DNA from: Candidatus Bathyarchaeota archaeon
Lineage (GTDB): Archaea > Thermoproteota > Bathyarchaeia > 40CM-2-53-6
DNA: 42,743 nt
Assembly (NCBI GenBank): GCA_005881695.1
Contig: VBBT01000106.1
Location: 1 to 42,743 of the forward strand
Direction: 5' to 3'
Shown here: in pieces, positions 32,852 through 40,113 of the stretch
Position numbering within the stretch: position 1 is the stretch's first letter
Layout of the letters: every line of letters begins with the position of its first letter
Made by a program: the position numbers and the translations under genes
The notes under the pieces: model-generated
What the model was told of the DNA's origin: nothing
The model's database searches: none
What the model saw: only the letters and a program-made list of their open reading frames with translations

Positions 32852-32931
32852 TTTCAGAACCGTTTCAAGAACCGGATTTCAAATAGCGTTTTCAAACTGG
32901 TTTCAAAAGTTGTTTTCGATTGCGTGTTTTC
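32852..32931 (+). repeat. Seven TTTC-phased degenerate repeats
   Basis: TTTC occurs at 32852, 32863, 32877, 32890, 32901, 32914 and 32928, at steps of 11, 14, 13, 11, 13 and 14 bases. The first five share TTTCA followed by an A/G-rich tract, then often CG or GG (e.g. TTTCAGAACCG, TTTCAAGAACCG, TTTCAAATAGCG). The regular phasing near one helical turn suggests an array of protein-binding sites or a decayed tandem repeat. Confidence 0.55.
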
Positions 32932-33089
32932 ATTTTGTAATTAGAAACTGGAACCAGGAGGCGGAGTGGCGGGTAGCTGGACGAATTTACCATATTCTGT
33001 TGCTACAGTTAAATAGTGTTAGGGTAGAAAGGCGTCGCTGGACGTATTTTGAGGTCGTTTGAGGTAGAAGTATACTCTTTTCCGTAGGA

Positions 33090-33170
33090 ATGAGTAAATC
33101 AGCTAGCATATTCAGAGCAAACCTTCTGAGGGATCTCTCAGAGGCAGAGTGGCTTCTTAGACAGGCATAA
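33090..33170 (+). CDS. Possible 26-residue small protein
   Basis: ATG at 33090 to TAA at 33170. The peptide starts MSKSASIFRANLLRDLSEAE and ends WLLRQA; it would form one amphipathic helix. A TATA-like TATACT lies about 20 bp upstream, which is close. No family recognised. Chance ORF is quite possible. Confidence 0.25.
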   Translation: MSKSASIFRANLLRDLSEAEWLLRQA

Positions 33171-33229
33171 TGCGGACATTCTAATAACCTTGTTACCTCA
33201 AAAAGGTAGCTTCCTCAAAGGCTATCAGC

Positions 33230-33913
33230 ATGGCAGTAAGAAAACTCAGCTTCACCCGATTCGACCAAGGCAAACCTCTCCTCAACCGCGGAACCCTCGA
33301 CCAATACCGCATGGTGGTCGTATGTGTCCGAGGCAACGTTAGCGTCAAGGAAACCATGAGCCTAATCCTGAAAGAAACCATAGGCCCTGAAGGTCCCTCA
33401 CCGACCCTCGTGCTCGGACCAACCGCTCCGGAGGATCTCTCGACTGACTGGACCGGTAAGGTAGGATGGATTACCTTCGTTGACGGAACCTCGATGTCTC
33501 ACCCTTCTAGCGACGTGGAGATAATCTCCCCGGACAACTTGTTGGAGATCAACTTATTCATCGAAAAAGCCTCCCATGGAGAAGGAACTCAGATAATTCT
33601 CGGCGATTTTCTCGACAACATCATCAAGAGCATTGGATCCCCAGAGAGTTTCTACTCGTTCTTCTGCCAATTGGCCTCAAGGGTCCGACTCAGAAAAAGA
33701 ACCGCGATCCTCGTGATAAAAGAGGATATCCACGAGAAGCCGATGGTCGAGATGGTCAAACGATTCGCCGACATCGTCTTGGAGTTCCGCGACCAAGACA
33801 ACGAGGGCGCACTGACCGTTGAGATGAGAACGCTAAATTTTGCAGATAACATCTACACCAGATGGCTACCCTTCCCACAAGCCCTGAGACCCCTCTGCAC
33901 GAATTACACCTAA
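33230..33913 (+). CDS. Hypothetical protein, possibly degenerate RecA/KaiC-like
   Basis: 227 residues, not firmly recognised. It alternates strands and helices; TQIILGDFLDNIIKSIGSPESF, then FFCQLASRVRLRKRTAILVI, then ADIVLEFRDQ recall the Walker B-like and later strands of KaiC-like signalling ATPases or the DUF835/DUF7504 group, but no Walker A motif is visible, so nucleotide binding is doubtful. ATG start. It precedes a secreted pilin-like gene; a motility or surface-signalling link is speculation. Confidence 0.65.
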   Translation: MAVRKLSFTRFDQGKPLLNRGTLDQYRMVVVCVRGNVSVKETMSLILKETIGPEGPSPTLVLGPTAPEDLSTDWTGKVGWITFVDGTSMSHPSSDVEIISPDNLLEINLFIEKASHGEGTQIILGDFLDNIIKSIGSPESFYSFFCQLASRVRLRKRTAILVIKEDIHEKPMVEMVKRFADIVLEFRDQDNEGALTVEMRTLNFADNIYTRWLPFPQALRPLCTNYT

Positions 33914-34102
33914 TAGTCCTATTGACTTGAAGAATTGGGGCCGCGCCGAAGCCGCCTTACTCGGAACTTTTGCGGCGATGGTCAGGGAATACTGGATTCT
34001 GGCTTGGCTCCGTTTGAGAGTCTCTAGCGTAACTCGGTTTCCCGGTCTTTAGTTCAGTTGGGCTCTTGTTCGAGTGAGAGCATTGACTCCTTAGAAAGCA
34101 TG

Positions 34103-34552
34103 ATGCGCCCAACGACCGGGACAATACTCATCGTTGTAATAGTATGTGGGCTAGTTCTCGGAGGAGTGCTCTATTGGGAGACGACTGGTAGTCCGTCACC
34201 TTTGTGCGGAGGATGCTACCGCTACAATGCGCCAGGATGCATTGTTACTCCCTGCCCAGGACAGGAGAACCTGATCGTCGAGACCTCACAAGTCAACTCA
34301 CCCACTAATATGACTCTAAACATAAGAAACGCTGGGTCGGTGAGCACATCGTTCGTCTCATACACAGTCCACTACAACAACAATCAGTTCACAAAGATGA
34401 ACCCGACGGAGCCCTCTATCGGGACAAACCAAGTCGCGCCAATCAACATCGTCATAGATGGAAATGCGTTCACGTTCCGGTCCAAGTACACCTACACCAT
34501 AAATCTGACGACATCACGGAACACCATACTCACGTTCACAATAACTGCCTGA
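34103..34552 (+). CDS. Secreted or pilin-like protein with N-terminal hydrophobic helix
   Basis: 149 residues. MRPTTGTILIVVIVCGLVLG is a membrane-anchor or class III-like signal segment, followed by a Cys-containing linker (LCGGCYRYNAPGCIVTPC, four to five Cys that could form disulfides) and an Asn/Thr-rich beta-sandwich domain (NMTLNIRNAGSVSTSFVSY and YTINLTTSRNTILTFTITA). The layout resembles archaeal type IV pilin-like or CARDB-like extracellular proteins with possible N-glycosylation sequons (NMT, NLT). ATG 34103 or the adjacent ATG at 34100; the frame is open to 34058. Confidence 0.72.
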   Translation: MRPTTGTILIVVIVCGLVLGGVLYWETTGSPSPLCGGCYRYNAPGCIVTPCPGQENLIVETSQVNSPTNMTLNIRNAGSVSTSFVSYTVHYNNNQFTKMNPTEPSIGTNQVAPINIVIDGNAFTFRSKYTYTINLTTSRNTILTFTITA

Positions 34553-34788
34553 TCATACCACGCCTGTATGATTCCCCCATCGGACAAGTCGTTCCGGGCG
34601 ACCATTCCTTGTGCTCGGTGTAGTGCTTCTCGCAGTGGATCCGCCACGCCGTCGGCCACGACACAGAGGAAGGCGCGGAGGCGTTCGCCCGGAGGTACCA
34701 CCCCAAGTCTCATGATAAACAAATCCTCCAGAAGTAGAATCCTTACACCTAAAATCGGGACCCCTACCCGATCATACGGGGTTGAGGC
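34553..34788. other. Intergenic region before biotin ligase, with hairpins
   Basis: About 235 bp. Overlapping short open frames on both strands are not recognisable; the minus-strand one (34492-34722, beginning MRLGVVPPGERLRAF) has somewhat protein-like composition but no supported function. ACCCC (34760-34764) can pair with GGGGT (34778-34782), or CCCG (34767-34770) with CGGG (34777-34780), just before the ligase start. TAAAATC near 34749 could be a weak TATA box. Confidence 0.35.
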
Positions 34789-35499
34789 CTGAAGATCATC
34801 AGATACAAAAGAATCTCATCAACCAACAACAAGGCAAAGACCCTCGCCGAGAAACGGGCCGCCGAATGGACCGTTGTTGTAGCGGAGGTTCAGACACACG
34901 GCAGAGGCCGATCAGGACGAAGCTGGAAGTCGCCCAAGGGCGGTCTGTGGTTTTCGGTAGTCATCAGACCAAGGACTCCTATCAACCGGATACAGCTTCT
35001 CCAGTTCTGGGTGGCCAACGCTCTTCGAAAAGGAATCGAAGAGGTATACGACGTCCAATCAGAGCTAAAGTGGCCGAACGACATCGTGGTCGACTGGAAA
35101 AAACTAGCCGGCCTACTCATCGAGACGAAAATCAGTGGTCCGGCGCTGCTATACGCAATCGTCGGCATCGGGCTCAACGTGAACCTGACTGCTGAACAGT
35201 TGCCGACGGGAGCCACCTCGATTTTCCTTGCCAGAAAAAAACGATTCAGTCTAGAAAAGACGTGTAGCTCGATTCTGACTGTCTTGGAACGGCATTATGA
35301 GACCTTGAGAGACGAAAGTGCCGTTGTGGGTGAGTGGTGGATGCACTGTGCTCATCGAATGAAACCGGTGATAATCGAAACCGGCAACGATAAGATCCGC
35401 GGAAAGTGCGTTGGAGTAAATCCGGACGGAAGCATCATCATACAGACTGACCGAGGAAACCTGACAATTCCCGATGGGACTCTCCAGCTGGACGAATGA
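34789..35499 (+). CDS. birA: Biotin--[acyl-CoA carboxylase] ligase, apparent CTG start
   Basis: Attaches biotin to the carrier protein encoded downstream. Seen in about 236 residues: LKIIRYKRISSTNNKAKTLA at the N terminus, biotin-binding loop THGRGRSGRSWKSPKGGLWF, KWPNDIVVDWKKLAGLLIET, AIVGIGLNVN, and a C-terminal SH3-like domain. No N-terminal HTH, so it is not a BirA-type repressor. The homologous frame begins right after an in-frame TGA (34783-34785); no ATG, GTG or TTG occurs before residue 70, so CTG 34789 fits the usual start Met. The alternative is a one-base error, since deleting one base after TTG 34782 would give MRLKIIRYKRISS. Confidence 0.88.
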   Translation: MKIIRYKRISSTNNKAKTLAEKRAAEWTVVVAEVQTHGRGRSGRSWKSPKGGLWFSVVIRPRTPINRIQLLQFWVANALRKGIEEVYDVQSELKWPNDIVVDWKKLAGLLIETKISGPALLYAIVGIGLNVNLTAEQLPTGATSIFLARKKRFSLEKTCSSILTVLERHYETLRDESAVVGEWWMHCAHRMKPVIIETGNDKIRGKCVGVNPDGSIIIQTDRGNLTIPDGTLQLDE

Positions 35500-35514
35500 G
35501 CTTGTCTTCCGTGC

Positions 35515-35521
35515 TTTAATA
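35515..35521 (+). promoter_or_regulatory. TATA box of carboxylase operon
   Basis: TTTAATA about 36 bp before the ATG at 35554, in the 54-bp gap after the biotin ligase. It suggests the carboxylase genes have their own promoter and a short leader. Confidence 0.5.
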
Positions 35522-35553
35522 CGAGAGGCCTCTTCAGCGAGTTCCAAACGATC

Positions 35554-37101
35554 ATGACGATGAAGGAACTATCGAAGGAGCTGGGCGACCTCCGGGAACG
35601 GTCGGAGGAAGGTGGCGGCAAGGACAAGATCGAAGATCAGCATTCTAAGGGAAAGATGACCGCCAGGGAGAGAATTGTCGCACTTGTAGACCCTGGCAGT
35701 TTTGTGGAAATGGATAGGTTCGTGGTCCATCAGACCGCTGACTTCGGCATGGCTGAGAAAAAGATTCTCGGCGACGGGGTTGTAACGGGTTATGGGAAGA
35801 TTGACGGAAGGACGGTGTATTTGTTCTCTCACGACTTCACCGTCTTCGGAGGCTCTCTGGGAGAAATGTTCGCCGGGAAGGTGACGAAAATAATGGATCT
35901 CGCCCTCAAGACTGGGGTCCCGGTTATCGGGATTAACGATTCAGGCGGGGCCAGAATCCAAGAAGGAGTCGTCAGTCTAGGTGGTTATGCTGAGATATTC
36001 TTCCGAAACGTCCTGGCTTCGGGAGTGATCCCGCAGATATCCGCTGTTATGGGCCCGTGCGCGGGAGGCGCGGTGTATTCCCCTGGCATGACGGATTTCA
36101 CAATAATGGTCGACAAGACGAGCTACATGTTCATAACGGGACCAGACGTCATCAAGGCCGTTCTCAATCAGGACGTTGATTTCGAAGAGCTTGGAGGCGC
36201 AAGACTTCACAACACAAAGAGCGGAGTCGCGCACTTTCTCGCCCAAAACGAGCAGGAAGGATTACAGCAAATTCGGAAACTCTTGAGCTTCATCCCATCG
36301 AACAACACCGAAGACCCGCCTAGAGCCAAGCCCAAACCTCCCGTCGGGGACAAGAGTGAGCTAAACAGTGTCCTGCCTGACAACCCGGACAAGGCGTACG
36401 ATATCCAGGATGTCATAACCCGGATCGTCGATGGAAGCGAACTGTTCGAGATACAACCTCTCTGGGCTCAGAATATCGTCATCGGACTCGCCAGACTCAA
36501 CGGATACTCGATTGGGATCGTTGCAAACCAGCCCAAAGTTAACGCTGGAACCCTTGACATCGATTCCTCCGTCAAGGCTGCACGCTTCGTCAGATTCTGC
36601 GATGCGTTCAACATCCCGATCCTGACCCTGGTGGATGTTCCCGGGTTCTTGCCGGGAATAGATCAGGAACACAACGGGATAATTCGGCATGGGTCAAAAC
36701 TCCTCTATGCCTACTGCGAAGCCTCTGTTCCCAAACTTACTGTAATCGTAAGAAAGGCGTATGGAGGCGCCTACGACGTGCTTGGAAGCAAGCACGTCAG
36801 GGCCGACGTGAACCTTGCCTGGCCATCGGCCGAAATAGCAGTAATGGGTCCCGATGCAGCGATCAACATAATCTTCCGCAACGAAATCGCCAAAGCGAAA
36901 GACACCGTGGCAGAGAAAAGGAAACTTGTAAAGGAATATCGCGAAAAATTCAGCAACCCGTACATCGCTGCGGGAAGAGGATATGTTGACGATGTTATCG
37001 AGCCCTCAGAAACAAGGGAGGTATTGATCAGATATCTCGAATCTGTGAAGACGAAAAGGGAGGCACGCCCTCCCCGGAAACACGGCAACATTCCACTCTA
37101 G
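35554..37101 (+). CDS. Acyl-CoA carboxylase, carboxyltransferase (beta) subunit
   Basis: Transfers carboxyl from carboxybiotin to acetyl-CoA or propionyl-CoA. Seen in 515 residues: [20 protein letters not shown] near residue 31, [20 protein letters not shown], the N-terminal crotonase oxyanion region [20 protein letters not shown] near 130, [17 protein letters not shown] near 166, and the C-terminal domain with [39 protein letters not shown] (in pieces). All motifs present and length normal for PccB/AccD5-type subunits. 15 bp separate it from the biotin carboxylase. Confidence 0.96.
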   Translation: MTMKELSKELGDLRERSEEGGGKDKIEDQHSKGKMTARERIVALVDPGSFVEMDRFVVHQTADFGMAEKKILGDGVVTGYGKIDGRTVYLFSHDFTVFGGSLGEMFAGKVTKIMDLALKTGVPVIGINDSGGARIQEGVVSLGGYAEIFFRNVLASGVIPQISAVMGPCAGGAVYSPGMTDFTIMVDKTSYMFITGPDVIKAVLNQDVDFEELGGARLHNTKSGVAHFLAQNEQEGLQQIRKLLSFIPSNNTEDPPRAKPKPPVGDKSELNSVLPDNPDKAYDIQDVITRIVDGSELFEIQPLWAQNIVIGLARLNGYSIGIVANQPKVNAGTLDIDSSVKAARFVRFCDAFNIPILTLVDVPGFLPGIDQEHNGIIRHGSKLLYAYCEASVPKLTVIVRKAYGGAYDVLGSKHVRADVNLAWPSAEIAVMGPDAAINIIFRNEIAKAKDTVAEKRKLVKEYREKFSNPYIAAGRGYVDDVIEPSETREVLIRYLESVKTKREARPPRKHGNIPL

Positions 37102-37116
37102 ACCGGACCACTACCG

Positions 37117-38631
37117 ATGTTCAGAAAGATCCTCATCGCGAACCGTGGAGAAATCGCCGTCAGAATCATACGAACATGCAGGAAACTCGGAATCAAGACC
37201 GTTGCAGTTTACTCAGAGCCTGATCTGGAATCCCAGCACGTCGTCTATGCTGACGAAGCCTACAACATCGGACCTGGACAGCCTTCTGAAAGCTATCTGA
37301 ACATTCCAAAGATAGTCAAGGTTGCGAAGGCCTCCAAAGCAGAGGCAGTGCACCCTGGGTATGGGTTCCTAGCGGAAAATCCCCAGTTTGCCCGAGAGTG
37401 TGAAGAAACAAAACTCGTTTTCATCGGCCCAAGAAGCAAGATTCTGGCTTCGGCCGCAAACAAGTTCGGATCAAGAGAAACGGCAGCTCGAGCCGGCGTC
37501 CCCACGATTCCCGGTTCGAAACGGCAACTAGAGACCGCGGATGAAGCTGAAAATGAAGCCCTTCGCGTGGGCTTCCCCGTATTGATCAAAGCCTCCTTTG
37601 GAGGAGGCGGAAGAGGCATGCGCGTTGTGAAGACCGCGAGTGAATTGCGAAGGTCCTTCGACCTCGCTGCTTCCGAGGCGAAAGGAGCCTTCGGCCGCTC
37701 AGAACTCTACTTGGAAAAACACCTCAACAATCCTCGACACATCGAGGTCCAAATAATAGCTGGACAAAGAGGACAAGTTGTCCATCTGGGTGAGAGAGAA
37801 TGCTCACTTCAGAGGCGACACCAGAAAATCCTCGAAGAAACACCCGCACCGCGACTCGATCCCACATCAAGGAAAAAACTGATCTCGCTTGCCTTGAAAA
37901 TCGCCAAAGCGACAAGATACGAAAATGCGGGAACGGTAGAGTTCGTACAATCAGCAGGCGGCGTATTCTACTACCTCGAGACAAACAAACGGATCCAAGT
38001 AGAGCATCTCATTACGGAAATGGTCACGGGGGTGGATATTGTCGAGCAGCAGATTCGAATCGCTGACGGAGAGGGTCTTGGGTTTTCTCAGGAAGAGACT
38101 GAGTTCAACGGGGCTGCGATGAACTGCAGGATTAACGCTGAGGATCCATCGAAGGGCTTTGCTCCCTCGCCCGGCCGCGTCGAGGAATTTGTCCCACCGG
38201 GAGGCCCAGGTATCAGAGTTGACACCGCCATGATCGACGGTGCTGTCATTCCAGAATACTATGATTCACTCATTGCGAAGATTGCGTCACAGGGCCGAAC
38301 TAGGGAGGAAGCGATTCAAAGACTCAAAGGCGCTTTGAGCGAGACCATCATTATCGGGGTTGAGACCACGATTCCTCTACACCAGACCATACTTAAAGAC
38401 AAGGGCTTTGTCCGCGGTGACTGCCATACTCAGCTCCTCGACAACAAGATCTCCACCTGGAACTTCAAGCCGCAACTGTCAAAGGAGGAGGTCGCGATGC
38501 TGCATTTGACAGCAAACTATCCCTTCTCGGGGACGAGCAAATCGCAACTAGAGAGCGGTCAGACAAGATGGCGAAACGCTCTCCAGACGGAACCATCACC
38601 GAGGCAACCCTTGTTTGTCGAAGGACTCTAA
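37117..38631 (+). CDS. accC: Biotin carboxylase subunit
   Basis: ATP-dependent carboxylation of biotin. Seen in 504 residues: N-terminal FRKILIANRGEIAVRIIRTC, VHPGYGFLAENPQFA near residue 78, the ATP-grasp loop FGGGGRGMRVVKT near 165, HIEVQIIAGQRGQVVHLGER, ECSLQRRHQKILEETPAP, and RIQVEHLITEMVTGVDIVE near 296. The catalytic ETN-K-RIQVEH replaces the usual MNxRxQVEH wording, but the key Arg, Glu and His remain. The C terminus overlaps the carrier-protein start by 17 bp, so the two are coupled. Confidence 0.96.
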   Translation: MFRKILIANRGEIAVRIIRTCRKLGIKTVAVYSEPDLESQHVVYADEAYNIGPGQPSESYLNIPKIVKVAKASKAEAVHPGYGFLAENPQFARECEETKLVFIGPRSKILASAANKFGSRETAARAGVPTIPGSKRQLETADEAENEALRVGFPVLIKASFGGGGRGMRVVKTASELRRSFDLAASEAKGAFGRSELYLEKHLNNPRHIEVQIIAGQRGQVVHLGERECSLQRRHQKILEETPAPRLDPTSRKKLISLALKIAKATRYENAGTVEFVQSAGGVFYYLETNKRIQVEHLITEMVTGVDIVEQQIRIADGEGLGFSQEETEFNGAAMNCRINAEDPSKGFAPSPGRVEEFVPPGGPGIRVDTAMIDGAVIPEYYDSLIAKIASQGRTREEAIQRLKGALSETIIIGVETTIPLHQTILKDKGFVRGDCHTQLLDNKISTWNFKPQLSKEEVAMLHLTANYPFSGTSKSQLESGQTRWRNALQTEPSPRQPLFVEGL

Positions 38632-39148
38632 ACAGATTCGCCGCCTCACTGTCAACGGAAGAACTTGGGCCATTACCGAGCTCGAGAAGCAGGGTCTAAC
38701 TCAAAAGATCATGATCAACGATGAAGAGTTGAGTGTTCGCATCCTCCGAGAGCCGACAGTTGACCAACCAGATCTGGTTGCGAATATCAATGGTAAGGTT
38801 CTCATCGCGAGAAGAGAGGAAGACCGCGATGGAAGCGACTATCTCATTCGACTAAATGGAAGACTACTGAAGGTGAGTTTAGAGGAGAGAGAGCAATCAC
38901 TCCAAAATGCTGGAATCCCTGAGACTGTTCTCGGGCCTGTTGTGATAACTGCACCCATGAGCGGGAGAATCGTGTCCTTGAAAGCGTCTCCTAACACATC
39001 GGTAACCAAGGGCCAACCGCTAGCTGTTCTTGAGGCGATGAAAATGGAAAACGAGATTGCCGCACCAAAGACTGGGATTGTGAACGAGGTCTACGTTCAA
39101 TCCGGCGCCTTAGTGAAGGCGGGAGACAAGATATGCCTCCTACAGTAA
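38615..39148 (+). CDS. Biotin carboxyl carrier protein
   Basis: Swinging-arm subunit of the carboxylase. Seen in 177 residues: N-terminal half of unknown but conserved-type beta structure, then the biotinyl domain VVITAPMSGRIVSLKASPNT and the biotinylation motif LEAMKMENEIAAPKTG with acceptor Lys143. It ends normally after the domain. TTG start inside the accC 3' end. With the two subunits upstream and BirA just before, the set needed for an active holo-carboxylase is complete. Acetyl- versus propionyl-CoA preference is not readable. Confidence 0.95.
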   Translation: MSKDSKQIRRLTVNGRTWAITELEKQGLTQKIMINDEELSVRILREPTVDQPDLVANINGKVLIARREEDRDGSDYLIRLNGRLLKVSLEEREQSLQNAGIPETVLGPVVITAPMSGRIVSLKASPNTSVTKGQPLAVLEAMKMENEIAAPKTGIVNEVYVQSGALVKAGDKICLLQ

Positions 39149-39183
39149 CCTAGAGTCAAGAGACTGAGCATCGACCCTGGAAA

Positions 39184-39975
39184 ATGCATTTCAGCCAGCC
39201 AGAAACCACTTCTTCCGGATATCCTGTCATGGACCGCTGGAAGTATTACGATATCATCCATCAGCGCCACTCCGTAATGAATCCTGTAAACGAGACTAAG
39301 CTTGAGCGCTTGTATGATCTGCTGGAACTGAAGCCGAATGCCAGGGCCATAGACATCGGATGTGGGAAGGGAGAGATGCTAATGAGGCTAGCCGAGAAGT
39401 ACGACATCAAAGGCCTAGGAATCGACAAGTCTCCATATTGCATACTGGAAGCCCAGAAACTGAAACGTCAACGCATTCCGCAGGCGAACCTGAAGTTCCT
39501 AGAAATGGACGGGGCCCAGTACAAGCCTGAAACTGGAGAATACTCAGACCTAACCATGTGCATAGGCGCCACATGGATCTATGGTGGCTACAAGAATACC
39601 GTCAGCGCGCTATGCGGAATGACGAGGGCACCCGGATTCGTGATGGTCGGCGAACCACTCTGGCGCACAAATCCTCCCAAAGAATACCTTCAGTCTGAGG
39701 GGCTCTCGGCTGACTCTTTCGACACCCATCAAGGAAACGTTAGAACGGGAGAGTCGGAAGGACTGAGGCCTGTCTTCACACTTGTCGGCAGCAAAGAGGA
39801 TTGGGACAGATCAGAAGGACTTCATTGGACCAGTGCCACCGAATATGCCTTTGCTCATCCCGAGGATACCGACCTCGAAGAACTACTGGCGCGTGATTCG
39901 AAGGAGAGAGAGTCTTATCTAAGATGGGGAAGGGACACCCTAGGCTGGGCAATCTACCTCTTTCGAAAGATGTGA
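39184..39975 (+). CDS. Class I SAM-dependent methyltransferase
   Basis: 263 residues. Motif I AIDIGCGKGEMLMRLAEKY near residue 58, acidic strand end GLGIDKSPYCI near 80, LEMDGAQY, and a typical small-molecule methyltransferase beta sheet with VMVGEPLWRTNPP. The long C-terminal half (HWTSATEYAFAHPEDTDLEE) resembles UbiE/cyclopropane-type members with added helices. Substrate unknown. ATG 36 bp after the carrier gene, possibly read through from that operon. Confidence 0.9.
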   Translation: MHFSQPETTSSGYPVMDRWKYYDIIHQRHSVMNPVNETKLERLYDLLELKPNARAIDIGCGKGEMLMRLAEKYDIKGLGIDKSPYCILEAQKLKRQRIPQANLKFLEMDGAQYKPETGEYSDLTMCIGATWIYGGYKNTVSALCGMTRAPGFVMVGEPLWRTNPPKEYLQSEGLSADSFDTHQGNVRTGESEGLRPVFTLVGSKEDWDRSEGLHWTSATEYAFAHPEDTDLEELLARDSKERESYLRWGRDTLGWAIYLFRKM

Positions 39976-40113
39976 TAGAGAGTGGAAGAGAGACATGGAA
40001 CCAAGGAAGCAATAACTGATTGGGAATATCTCGTTTCAGATCATCTCGCAATCGCGTTCGTTAACGTTGGACCGTTTCAACTTTAGAATGGTGAATCCTG
40101 GCGCGGGCTCATC

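Larger units (their letters stand above)
32646..33229. other. Long intergenic region
   Basis: About 580 bp without a clear gene. It holds a GGGCCC-GGGG-GGGCCC hairpin at 32817-32832, a TTTC-phased repeat at 32852-32931, a possible 26-codon ORF at 33090-33170, and an AT-rich block around 33000-33080 that may contain promoters (TATACT near 33072). The open frame at 32847-33062 is unlikely to be a gene. Confidence 0.5.

Noticed and set aside
32852-32931. Possibility that the phased repeat is a CRISPR array
   Set aside because: Units are 11-14 bases and degenerate, with no constant repeat and spacer lengths, and no cas genes nearby.
32847-33062. Open frame of 71 codons over the TTTC array (Phe- and Trp-rich peptide)
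   Set aside because: Its composition (Phe every four or five residues) is produced by translating the phased TTTC repeat; no conserved motif or good start signal, so I treat it as non-coding.
34492-34722. Minus-strand open frame of 76 codons opposite the pilin-like gene end and intergenic DNA
   Set aside because: Contains a segment NDLSDGG that faintly recalls PurL/ThiL, but it is short, half of it is antisense to a better-supported gene, and the opposite strand is also open; not enough to call a gene.
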